From positions 1 through 8,614 of the forward strand of contig CAMAWS010000107.1 of assembly GCA_945861845.1 (NCBI GenBank): a DNA stretch of 8,614 nucleotides. The letters run 5' to 3'. The position numbers were made by a program, and so were the translations under genes. This document shows, piece after piece, positions 1 through 6,181 of this stretch; the first letter of the stretch is position 1; every line of letters starts with the position of its first letter. This DNA comes from Candidatus Sulfopaludibacter sp. SbA3 (lineage in GTDB: Bacteria > Acidobacteriota > Terriglobia > 20CM-2-55-15). The notes below the pieces were generated by a model. The model did not search any database. It was not told the DNA's origin and saw only the letters and a program-made list of their open reading frames with translations.

Positions 1-352
1 CGCCGCCATGGAGCTGGAAACGAACCTGGTAGCTGCGGGCCGGATCGTAGTTTTCCGGCACAGTGAGGGCGTAGTGGTATTCGGTTCCGTTGGCCATGGT
101 CGATAACTTGACCACGCCGGTCTTCTGCGCCGCATACGTCCGGCCTGCCTTCAACCGGCGCAGGGCCTCGTCGAAGCTCACGCCGGACTTCGTCACCTCA
201 TCGGCGATGCGCTCGGCGTCTGCAGTGGAACGCGCGGCCCAGAACTTCTGGAATGACGCGTCGACATTGCCCGGGCGGTTCTGAGCAGACATTTGCGGAA
301 CAGCCAGGATGGCAACAGCAACAATGAACGTGACAAGCCGGATCGGGTTCAT
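1..352 (-). CDS. Secreted alpha/beta-hydrolase (esterase/depolymerase-like), N-terminal part only
   Basis: Reading the minus strand from the ATG at 352-350 gives an open frame that runs off the left edge (117 codons visible). Residues 1-23 form a signal peptide: a short basic start, a hydrophobic core (VTFIVAVAILAV) and an A-type cleavage site at MSA-Q. A helical, charged stretch follows (about residues 30-80). After it comes a beta-rich entry ending in VRFQLHGG at the window edge. In alpha/beta-hydrolases of the esterase, dienelactone hydrolase and PHB-depolymerase type, such a strand followed by HGG is the oxyanion-hole loop, and the preceding phrase (YALTVPENYDP) is the usual lead-in. The nucleophile Ser and the Asp/His lie outside the window, so substrate and activity cannot be judged. 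No Shine-Dalgarno is visible; a promoter-like element lies so close that the mRNA may be leaderless. The family is likely; the specific function is unknown. Confidence 0.72.
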   Translation of the reverse strand, partial: MNPIRLVTFIVAVAILAVPQMSAQNRPGNVDASFQKFWAARSTADAERIADEVTKSGVSFDEALRRLKAGRTYAAQKTGVVKLSTMANGTEYHYALTVPENYDPARSYQVRFQLHGG

Positions 353-360
353 AGTGGCGG

Positions 361-389
361 AGTATAGTACGGGTTTTCAGGAATGAAAA
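361..389 (-). promoter_or_regulatory. Candidate sigma70 promoter for the minus-strand hydrolase
   Basis: On the minus strand, TTTTCA (389-384) is followed after exactly 17 bp by TATACT (366-361), matching the consensus at 4/6 and 5/6 positions. Transcription would begin near 354, about two bases before the ATG at 352. This would give a leaderless or nearly leaderless transcript, consistent with the missing ribosome binding site. The call rests on pattern match only. Confidence 0.4.
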
Positions 390-402
390 ATGGTTATATG
401 CT
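374..402 (+). promoter_or_regulatory. Candidate sigma70 promoter for the cyclophilin gene
   Basis: On the plus strand, TTTTCA (374-379) and TATGCT (397-402) are separated by 17 bp, each a 4/6 match to consensus. The predicted start near 409 would leave a leader of about 14 nt carrying the GGAGG at 411-415. It overlaps the opposing hydrolase promoter. Short degenerate matches like this arise by chance, so confidence is low. Confidence 0.28.
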
Positions 403-410
403 CTCTTACC

Positions 411-415
411 GGAGG
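411..415 (+). promoter_or_regulatory. Shine-Dalgarno deciding the cyclophilin start
   Basis: GGAGG lies 7 bases upstream of the ATG at 423-425. This favours 423 over the in-frame upstream ATG at 390, which has no such site and would place this sequence inside the gene. Confidence 0.8.
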
Positions 416-422
416 AAACGGA

Positions 423-1121
423 ATGATGGTTCGGAAACAGTTGCTGACACTTGGAACTCTTATCGTTTTTACTGCGCTGTTCGCGCAGGCGTGCGCTGCT
501 GAGGAAGAACCGGCGGCCTCACAGGCTCAGACGGCCGCGGCGCCGGCGGCAGGCGGACCGCTGATGGATCCAGCCAGTCCGGCCATGAACGAGACGGCGC
601 CGGCAATGTACAAGGTGGCGTTCTCGACGAGCAAGGGCGACTTCACCCTCGAAGTTCACAGGGACTGGGCTCCCCGGGGAGCAGACCGCTTCTACAACCT
701 GGTAAAGAACGGATATTTTGACGACGCGCGGTTCTTCAGGGTCATCCGCGAACCCCAGCCCTTCATGGTGCAGTTCGGTATCAGCGGAAATCCTGCGCTC
801 AACACGATATGGCAGGAAGCCAGCATCATGGATGATCCCGTCATGCAGCCCAATGCCCGCGGCACGATCAGCTTCGCAACCAGGGGACCAAACACCCGCA
901 CGACGCAGGTCTTTATCAGTTACGGCAACAACTCGTTCCTCGACAATCAAGGTTTCGCACCGTTCGGAACCATTATTGAAGGCATGGAAGTTGTCGATCA
1001 GTTTAATGCGGAGTACGGGGAAAGCCCGAATCAGGGCTTGATCAATGCTCAGGGGAACGCTTACCTGACAAAGGATTTCCCGAATCTGGATTTCACCAAG
1101 ACCGCCCGGATCGTGCCGTAA
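423..1121 (+). CDS. Exported cyclophilin-type peptidyl-prolyl cis-trans isomerase
   Basis: The 232-residue product has an N-terminal export signal (KQLLTLGTLIVFTALFAQA). A Cys at position 24 could be lipidated, since AQA-C is a weak lipobox; signal peptidase I cleavage nearby is the alternative. An Ala/Pro-rich linker (about 26-62) leads to a cyclophilin domain (about 63-232). Family landmarks are visible: FFRVI with Arg106 in the place of the catalytic arginine, PFMVQFG (Phe114, Gln117) in the place of the substrate pocket, TTQVFISYGNN, and the closing GFAPFGTIIEGMEVVDQ. The enzyme isomerises Xaa-Pro bonds and probably assists folding of exported proteins in the periplasm or at a membrane surface. 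QFG replaces the usual QGG, a conservative departure. The gene stands alone, convergent with the PrpD-like gene, and the palindrome between them may end its transcript. ATG at 423 is chosen for its Shine-Dalgarno. Confidence 0.93.
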   Translation: MMVRKQLLTLGTLIVFTALFAQACAAEEEPAASQAQTAAAPAAGGPLMDPASPAMNETAPAMYKVAFSTSKGDFTLEVHRDWAPRGADRFYNLVKNGYFDDARFFRVIREPQPFMVQFGISGNPALNTIWQEASIMDDPVMQPNARGTISFATRGPNTRTTQVFISYGNNSFLDNQGFAPFGTIIEGMEVVDQFNAEYGESPNQGLINAQGNAYLTKDFPNLDFTKTARIVP

Positions 1122-1123
1122 AG

Positions 1124-1187
1124 GAAGATCTGGGGACAGACTCCGAATTCCTGAACTGCGGAATTCGGAGTCTGTCCCCAGATCTTC
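1124..1187. repeat. Perfect 28-bp inverted repeat (REP-like palindrome) between convergent genes
   Basis: The left arm (1124-1151) and right arm (1160-1187) are exact reverse complements over 28 bp, separated by an 8-bp loop (TGAACTGC). The arms contain GGGGACAGACTCC. The core GGGACAG also occurs in the terminal repeats of the RAYT element at 6137-7085. The unit starts 2 bp after the cyclophilin stop codon and its last base is the first base of the opposing PrpD-like stop triplet, so it fills the whole intergenic gap. As RNA it would form a very stable hairpin on either strand, and it could act as a bidirectional transcription end or 3' stabiliser; no U-tract follows, so a classical intrinsic terminator is not shown. 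A REP or non-autonomous mobile unit is the preferred reading. Confidence 0.9.
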
Positions 1188-2692
1188 TACAGCGTCAGCG
1201 CGGCAGCAATTCTGCCGATATCCGGAAGGCTGTCGAAGGTTTTCATGAGTTGTATGACGGTCTCCGCCTTCGCCGAAGGCCATTTGGCAAACTCGGCACA
1301 GCCACGGAACTTGTCGGCCTCCTCTTCATAACTCATCGGATTTGACGGATGCCCCTTGGCAAACTCCGCGCGGCCGGAAATTATGCGGCCGTCCTTCAGG
1401 TGGATCCTGAGAATGCTGGTCATCTTGTTAAGGCCGGCCTTCTCCGCCTCGGGATCAACATAGAAATTGACCTTCCGCAGCATCTCCTGCACATCGGCCC
1501 GTCGCACGATGGGATCGGTGAATTCGGTCAAGCCGGCCTTTCGTTGGAGAATCAGTATGGCCATGCAGAACTCCATGCTGAACTTGCCCTGCAGCGCGTC
1601 TGTCGGGCGATGATGGAGCAGCGCCACCATCATGCCGCTGTTTCCGCCCATATCCACTTTCTCGACGTCGGCGGGGCGGATGTTGTTCGCCGTGACCAGC
1701 CGCAGCATCTCGCCCATCGCCGGATGCGTGAGGGAGCCGGACGGAAACGGCTTGATGGAGACGCCGGGATCCTTGAACGTCCAGGGCTTGCCGAGCCGAT
1801 TCATGATCGCTCCGGGATCGAACCCGCCGCCAGCGGCATGGAACCAGCCGTTACGCGCTTCGAGTATTTCTTCAGAAGCTGTCCAGCCCATCGATGCCAG
1901 GTCCGCGGCCACGACGCCGCTTTCGGCGGCCCGCCCGGCGTGAAACGGCTTGGTCATCGATCCAAAGTTGTTGCGAAGGCCGCCTGCCTCGGACGCGGCA
2001 ATCCCAATGGCAATCAACAGCTGCTTCTCATTCAGGCGGAGCAGCTTCGCGCAGGCCGCGACGCTTCCAAACGCTCCGATGGTGCCTGTGGTGTGAAAGC
2101 CGTCGCCGTAATGGCGCGGCGATATGGCCTCGGCGATCTTGCATTCCACCTCAACCCCGACGTGGTAGGCCACGGTCAGTTCCCTGCCTGAGTATCGATT
2201 CAATTCGGCGAGCGCAAACACGGGTGGAAGTACGGGCACGGTGGGGTGCGTGAGCAAACCATAAATGCGATCGGCTGCGACGGAGAGCTGCGTGTCGTCG
2301 TAATCGTCCGCGTGAATGAAAATACCGTTGGCGAGCGCGGCAAACCGGGCAGGAACTTTCATTCCGCTGCCGATAATGCTGGCCTTGGCGCCGGAGCTTG
2401 CCATGTTGCCCAGGTATTGCCGGACGAGCGGCCCCATTTCGGAAACCGAGCCCGCGAGGGCAAGGCCGAAGCCATCCAGGATGGACTTCCTGCCCAGTTC
2501 GAGCACGTCCGCCGGAATGTCTTCGTACTTCGTGTTCATGATGAAGTCCGCAACGTATTTCGTCAGTCCCGGAAGCGTGCGGAACTCCGGAGCGTTTTGC
2601 GGTTCAGCAGACAGCAGGGACGGACTGGTTCCGCCAACCGCCATTGTGCCGGCCACTGCCAGCGAATTAGTGAAGAACTCACGCCGTTTCAT
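1187..2692 (-). CDS. MmgE/PrpD-family protein with Tat signal peptide
   Basis: The 501-residue product starts MKRREFFTNSLAVAG, a twin-arginine signal, and the mature part (from about residue 30) is full length for the MmgE/PrpD family. Family landmarks are ILDGFGLALAGS (71-82), ADDYDDT (128-134) followed by THPTVPVLPP, GFHTTGTIGAFG (198-209), LRNNFGSMTKPFHAG (239-253) and ARNGWF. The superfamily includes 2-methylcitrate dehydratase, cis-aconitate decarboxylase and iminodisuccinate epimerase, which act on citrate-like polycarboxylates; the exact substrate cannot be read here. Characterised relatives are cytoplasmic, so the Tat signal is notable and implies folding in the cytoplasm before export. 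The gene diverges from the tcuA-like gene across 40 bp, suggesting related substrates or shared control. The start is supported by a strong Shine-Dalgarno (2707-2699). The stop codon touches the 28-bp palindrome. Confidence 0.92.
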   Translation of the reverse strand: MKRREFFTNSLAVAGTMAVGGTSPSLLSAEPQNAPEFRTLPGLTKYVADFIMNTKYEDIPADVLELGRKSILDGFGLALAGSVSEMGPLVRQYLGNMASSGAKASIIGSGMKVPARFAALANGIFIHADDYDDTQLSVAADRIYGLLTHPTVPVLPPVFALAELNRYSGRELTVAYHVGVEVECKIAEAISPRHYGDGFHTTGTIGAFGSVAACAKLLRLNEKQLLIAIGIAASEAGGLRNNFGSMTKPFHAGRAAESGVVAADLASMGWTASEEILEARNGWFHAAGGGFDPGAIMNRLGKPWTFKDPGVSIKPFPSGSLTHPAMGEMLRLVTANNIRPADVEKVDMGGNSGMMVALLHHRPTDALQGKFSMEFCMAILILQRKAGLTEFTDPIVRRADVQEMLRKVNFYVDPEAEKAGLNKMTSILRIHLKDGRIISGRAEFAKGHPSNPMSYEEEADKFRGCAEFAKWPSAKAETVIQLMKTFDSLPDIGRIAAALTL

Positions 2693-2698
2693 ACAAAA

Positions 2699-2707
2699 TC
2701 ACCTCCC
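2699..2707 (-). promoter_or_regulatory. Shine-Dalgarno of the PrpD-like gene
   Basis: On the minus strand the sequence reads GGGAGGTGA, ending 6 bases before the ATG at 2692-2690. It is a near-perfect anti-16S match and fixes the start at the residue that gives the Tat motif. Confidence 0.85.
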
Positions 2708-2719
2708 GGTGTAAGAGGG

Positions 2720-2725
2720 TATATT
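2720..2725 (+). promoter_or_regulatory. Candidate -10 element for the tcuA-like operon
   Basis: TATATT matches the -10 consensus at 5/6 positions. Transcription would start around 2732-2733, that is, at the GTG start codon, which suggests a leaderless message. A convincing -35 is not visible (ATCACC at 2698-2703 is a 3/6 match), so activator dependence or a chance match are both possible. Confidence 0.3.
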
Positions 2726-2749
2726 AAGCTTTGTGGCTATGGCTGAGAA
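2721..2749 (-). promoter_or_regulatory. Candidate promoter of the PrpD-like gene, overlapping the tcuA -10
   Basis: On the minus strand, TTCTCA (2749-2744) and TAATAT (2726-2721) are spaced by 17 bp, each a 4/6 consensus match. The predicted start near 2714 leaves a short leader containing the strong Shine-Dalgarno. The -10 occupies the same AT-rich bases as the opposing plus-strand -10, and the -35 lies within the first codons of tcuA. The assignment is based on pattern only. Confidence 0.33.
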
Positions 2750-4133
2750 GAAGGTTCTGATATCCGATGTTATTGTCGTGGGCGGCGGCAATGCCGCGCT
2801 ATGCGCTGCGCTCACTGCGCACGAAGCAGGAGCGCGCGTCCTCGTGCTCGAGAGCGCTCCGCAGGAATTCCGCGGCGGAAACAGCCGGCATACGCGGAAC
2901 CTGCGCTGCATGCACGACGCTCCAACGGATGTGATGACCGGCGCCTATCCCGAGGAAGAGTACTTCGCCGACCTCATGCGCGTCACGGGCGGGGAAACGA
3001 ACCAGCAACTGGCGCGCATAACCATTCACGACTCTCTTCCATCGACAATCTGGATGAAGAGCCACGGCGTCCGCTTCCAGCCATCGCTCGGCGGCACGCT
3101 TCACCTCGGCCGCACGAATGCGTTTTTCCTGGGCGGGGGAAAGGCGTTGCTGAATTCGTACTATGCCTTGGCGCGCCGGTATGGAATCGAAATCCTGTAC
3201 GACACGGAAGTCACCGATCTGGAAATCTCCGGCGGCGAATTCAAGCGCGGCATTGCAACGAACAATGGAAAGGAAATCGAATTCCGGGCAAAGGCGCTGG
3301 TAGTGGCGTCTGGTGGATTTGAATCCAATCTCGAGTGGCTCAAGGAAGCCTGGGGCCCTGCCGCGGATAACTTCCTTATTCGAGGGACGCCTTACAACAA
3401 AGGCAAGCTACTCAAGATTCTGATGGCGAACGGCGCTTCGTCTGTAGCCGATCCCAAACAGTGCCACGCGGTTGCTATTGACGGCAGGGCGCCGAAGTTC
3501 GATGGCGGTATCGTGACCCGCCTCGATTGCGTGCCGCTCGGCATTGTGGTGAACAATCAATGCGAACGCTTCTACGACGAAGGCGAAGACCTGTGGCCGA
3601 AGCGTTACGCCATCTGGGGACGCCTTGTGGCCATGCAGCGCGATCAGATCGCATGGTCGATCATCGACTCGAAAGCAGTCGGCCTCTTTATGCCGTCGGT
3701 CTTTCCGGCAATCCGCGGTGACAGCATTGCCGGTCTCGCTGCCTCGCTGGGATTGCCTGCCCGCGAACTGGAGCAGACCGTCGGGCAGTTCAACAGGAGC
3801 GTCGTGCCCGGCTCTTTCGATCACGGATCGCTGGACGATTGCCGGACCGAAGGACTAACCCCGCCGAAATCGCATTGGGCTCGTTGCATCGACACGCCGC
3901 CATTCTTTGGATATCCGCTGCGGCCCGGAATCACTTTCACATATCTCGGCGTGGAGGTGAATGAAACGGCCCGCGTTCGCTTTAACGGAAACACCAGCCC
4001 CAATATCGTGGCTGCCGGCGAAATCATGGCCGGCAACATTCTGACCAAGGGCTATCTCGGCGGATTCGGCATGACGATCGGCACCGTGTTTGGACGCATC
4101 GCGGGAAAGGAGGCGGCGCGTGCAGCTCAGTGA
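2733..4133 (+). CDS. tcuA: TcuA-like FAD-dependent tricarballylate dehydrogenase
   Basis: The 466-residue protein belongs to the fumarate reductase/succinate dehydrogenase flavoprotein family. The N-terminal dinucleotide fold is clear: VIVVGGGNAALCAALTAHE, with the glycine motif at residues 17-22 and Glu40 ending the second strand (VLVLE) to bind ribose. The GGGNAALCAA wording, GGNSRHTRN, RTNAFFLGGGKALLNSYY and the C-terminal GEIMAGNILTKGYLGGFGM resemble TcuA rather than true succinate dehydrogenase or fumarate reductase. TcuA oxidises tricarballylate to cis-aconitate in the cytoplasm and gives its electrons to TcuB, encoded directly downstream with a 14-bp overlap. The related protein CobZ (aerobic cobalamin synthesis) is an alternative family member. 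Start GTG at 2733 is tentative; ATG at 2739 would remove two residues, and neither has a good Shine-Dalgarno. The true substrate may be another tricarboxylate or dicarboxylate. Confidence 0.88.
   Translation: MAMAEKKVLISDVIVVGGGNAALCAALTAHEAGARVLVLESAPQEFRGGNSRHTRNLRCMHDAPTDVMTGAYPEEEYFADLMRVTGGETNQQLARITIHDSLPSTIWMKSHGVRFQPSLGGTLHLGRTNAFFLGGGKALLNSYYALARRYGIEILYDTEVTDLEISGGEFKRGIATNNGKEIEFRAKALVVASGGFESNLEWLKEAWGPAADNFLIRGTPYNKGKLLKILMANGASSVADPKQCHAVAIDGRAPKFDGGIVTRLDCVPLGIVVNNQCERFYDEGEDLWPKRYAIWGRLVAMQRDQIAWSIIDSKAVGLFMPSVFPAIRGDSIAGLAASLGLPARELEQTVGQFNRSVVPGSFDHGSLDDCRTEGLTPPKSHWARCIDTPPFFGYPLRPGITFTYLGVEVNETARVRFNGNTSPNIVAAGEIMAGNILTKGYLGGFGMTIGTVFGRIAGKEAARAAQ
4106..4113 (+). promoter_or_regulatory. 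Shine-Dalgarno deciding the tcuB start
   Basis: AAAGGAGG lies within the end of tcuA, 6 bases upstream of the GTG at 4120. It argues for that start rather than the in-frame TTG at 4090. Confidence 0.8.
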
Positions 4134-5196
4134 TTCCATTGCGGAAGGCCAGCGGATCATGACGATCTGCAATTCGTGCCGCTACTGCGAAGGCTATTGC
4201 GCGGTGTTTCCCGCAATGGAACAACGGCTGGAATTCTCGCACGCCGACATGAACTATCTGGCGAATCTCTGCCACAACTGCGGCGAGTGCCTCTACGCCT
4301 GCCAGTACGCGCCTCCTCATGAGTTTGCCGTCAACGTGCCTGAAGTGCTTGCCAAGATCCGAGTGCAGTCGTACGGCCAGTATGCCCGGCCGCAGGCGCT
4401 CGCGAAATCGTTTCGCAGAAATGGCCAGGTGGTGCTCTGGATTCTCGCGCTGAGCGTGGTCTTTTCGCTCATTGCTGCGGCTGCCAACGGCCGGCTCGTG
4501 TCGGATGCGGGCAACACCTTCTACGACGTGATTCCGCACGGCGTCATGGTTGCCGTCTTTGGCGCGGTCTCGCTGCTCGCGGTCATTGCGCTTGCGGCAG
4601 GTTTTGCGGCATTCTGGCGCGAATCGGGACTGGGCGCCGCGCGCCTGGCGGACCTTCCATCGCTTCGAAGGGCGGCGTGGGATGCAATGACGCTGCGCTA
4701 TCTGGATCAGGACGGCCTCGGGTGCACATATCCCACCGGCGAGCGATCGCAATCGCGGCGGATCTACCACCACTTCACGTTTTACGGCTTCCTGCTTTGC
4801 TTCGCATCCACGACTGTCGCGGCCATCTATCATTTTGCCGGGACAACGGCGCCATATCCCTACCTCAGCTTGCCGGTGGTTCTGGGCACGCTCGGAGGCC
4901 TCGGACTCGTGATCGGTCCTGCCGGGCTGTATTCCGTCAAACGGCGGCGCGACCCGGAGCTCGGCGATCCGTCACAGGACGGCATGGACCTGGTTTTCCT
5001 CTCGATGCTGTTTCTCTCCGGCTTCACCGGATTGCTCCTGCTCGGTTTGCGTGAAACGACGGCAATGAGTTTCCTGCTGGTCGTCCATCTGGCAACCGTG
5101 CTCGCGCTGTTCGTTTCCCTGCCCTATGGAAAATTCGTTCACGGCATTTACCGCGTTGCCGCGCTGATCCGCTACGCTCTCGAGAAAGAGCCATGA
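4120..5196 (+). CDS. tcuB: TcuB-like iron-sulfur and membrane electron-transfer protein
   Basis: The 358-residue product has two cysteine clusters, CNSCRYCEGYC (Cys17, 20, 23, 27) and CHNCGECLYAC (Cys51, 54, 57, 61). Both are Cx2Cx2Cx3C patterns expected to hold 4Fe-4S centres. Six hydrophobic segments follow at roughly 104-124, 141-166, 219-239, 248-272, 290-310 and 316-337. His217/218, His238, His323 and His341 in or near these helices are candidate b-haem ligands. TcuB re-oxidises the reduced FAD of TcuA and passes the electrons to the quinone pool. The N-terminal clusters would face the cytoplasm, where TcuA sits. The gene overlaps tcuA by 14 bp and the next gene by 4 bp (ATGA), showing translational coupling. 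GTG at 4120 is chosen for its strong Shine-Dalgarno. CobZ C-terminal regions are related, so the partner substrate is not proven. Confidence 0.9.
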   Translation: MQLSDSIAEGQRIMTICNSCRYCEGYCAVFPAMEQRLEFSHADMNYLANLCHNCGECLYACQYAPPHEFAVNVPEVLAKIRVQSYGQYARPQALAKSFRRNGQVVLWILALSVVFSLIAAAANGRLVSDAGNTFYDVIPHGVMVAVFGAVSLLAVIALAAGFAAFWRESGLGAARLADLPSLRRAAWDAMTLRYLDQDGLGCTYPTGERSQSRRIYHHFTFYGFLLCFASTTVAAIYHFAGTTAPYPYLSLPVVLGTLGGLGLVIGPAGLYSVKRRRDPELGDPSQDGMDLVFLSMLFLSGFTGLLLLGLRETTAMSFLLVVHLATVLALFVSLPYGKFVHGIYRVAALIRYALEKEP

Positions 5197-6134
5197 GCAA
5201 GGGCACGCTGGAGGAGCGCCTCGAACGGCTGCGGCAGCTTCGAGATGCTGTGCCGGACGATGCGGCTCTCTCCACCCTGCGAAAGGTCCTTCGGGACCGA
5301 TCGAACCTGATTGTTACCGAAGCCGCGAAGGTCATCGCGCACCTCAGTCTTCATGCCTTGATTCCCGATCTGTTGGGCGCATTTGATCGGCTGTTTGAGA
5401 ACCCTGTGAAGACAGACCCAAAGTGCTGGGGCAAAACGGCAATCGTGAAGACTCTGAGCCGGCTGGATTATGGCGAGTCCGCGCCTTTCATCCGCGGTTT
5501 GCATCACATTCAGATGGAGCCGGTCTGGGGCGGACAGGAAGATGCCGCGCTTCAGCTCCGGGCGTTGTGCGCGCTCGCGTTGGTGGCGTGTACGGATCTG
5601 AGTCGAAACGAGGTGCTGCGCCACCTTGTGAACTCCATGGCCGACCCAGCTGATCCGGTCCGTCTTGAAGCCGTTCGCGCCGTGGAGCAGATGAACGGGG
5701 ACGAAGCCGGACTGTTGTTGCGCCTGAAGGCGCGAATCGGCGATCCGCGGCCCGCGGTAATCGGCCAGGTATTCGATTCACTCCTCAATCTGGAACGCGA
5801 CGGAGCAATCCCGTTTGTCGCGGAACAGTTGAAGTCCGCGAGCGTTGAAGTTCGAGATGAAGCCGCCCTCGCGCTCGGCGCTTCGCGCCTGGCCACTGCT
5901 GTCAGCTCGCTGATCGAAACCTGGAAGGAAGCGGCCGAACCCGAGTTTCGCGGCATTCTTCTTCGAGCGCTGAGCTCATCGCGCCAGGCATCGGCAATCG
6001 AGTTCCTGTTGGAGATCGTAAGAACTGGACTGAGCCGGGATGCCGAGTCAGCGCTCGACGCATTGAAGCTGCACGAGAGCTCGCCGGAAATTCAAGCGCA
6101 GGTCGAAGAAGCGCAGCGAGAAAGAAACCGGTAA
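5193..6134 (+). CDS. HEAT-repeat protein coupled to tcuB
   Basis: The 313-residue product has no signal peptide or membrane segment. It is built almost entirely of paired amphipathic helices typical of HEAT/armadillo-like repeats, from about residue 25 to 300. Examples are VTEAAKVIAHLSLHALIPDL, DPVRLEAVRAVEQM, RPAVIGQVFDSLLNLERDGA and SVEVRDEAALALGASRLATA, with the usual pattern of Asp/Pro turns and small residues. Such solenoids act as protein-binding scaffolds; no catalytic residues are apparent. The ATG overlaps the tcuB stop (ATGA), and only a weak purine-rich site (GAGAAAGAG) precedes it, so translation probably depends on tcuB. That arrangement suggests a role in assembling, stabilising or regulating the TcuA-TcuB complex, which is inference. 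It is not part of the described tcuRABC operon. The RAYT unit begins 2 bp after its stop codon. Confidence 0.85.
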   Translation: MSKGTLEERLERLRQLRDAVPDDAALSTLRKVLRDRSNLIVTEAAKVIAHLSLHALIPDLLGAFDRLFENPVKTDPKCWGKTAIVKTLSRLDYGESAPFIRGLHHIQMEPVWGGQEDAALQLRALCALALVACTDLSRNEVLRHLVNSMADPADPVRLEAVRAVEQMNGDEAGLLLRLKARIGDPRPAVIGQVFDSLLNLERDGAIPFVAEQLKSASVEVRDEAALALGASRLATAVSSLIETWKEAAEPEFRGILLRALSSSRQASAIEFLLEIVRTGLSRDAESALDALKLHESSPEIQAQVEEAQRERNR

Positions 6135-6136
6135 TT

Positions 6137-6158
6137 TAATTAGGGACAGTGAGCAATT
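6137..6158 (+). repeat. Left terminal inverted repeat of the RAYT unit
   Basis: It reads TAATTAGGGACAG then TGAGCAATT and is an exact reverse complement of 7064-7085. It contains the GGGACAG core also present in the palindrome at 1124-1187. It lies 23 bp from the transposase stop codon. Confidence 0.92.
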
Positions 6159-6181
6159 AAAGGATCGATAGTGCGCTTTGA

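Noticed and set aside
390..422. An earlier ATG for the cyclophilin gene at 390
   Set aside because: It would add 11 residues ahead of the basic start of the signal peptide and would bury the GGAGG that properly serves the ATG at 423.
1124..1187. A classical Rho-independent terminator
   Set aside because: The stem is much longer than usual and no T-run follows on either strand. A REP-like repeat explains it better, though it may still stop transcription.
519..1283. A 254-codon minus-strand open frame across the cyclophilin gene
   Set aside because: It is rich in Arg and His with no domain, and it runs opposite a clear cyclophilin. It is a GC-bias shadow that even crosses the palindrome.
1349..2191. 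A 280-codon plus-strand open frame inside the PrpD-like gene
   Set aside because: It has no recognisable domain or ribosome site and lies entirely opposite a well-supported gene.
4024..4833. A 269-codon minus-strand frame opposite tcuA/tcuB
   Set aside because: Its composition is Arg/His-rich and it has no motif, while the opposite strand has clear cysteine clusters and membrane helices.
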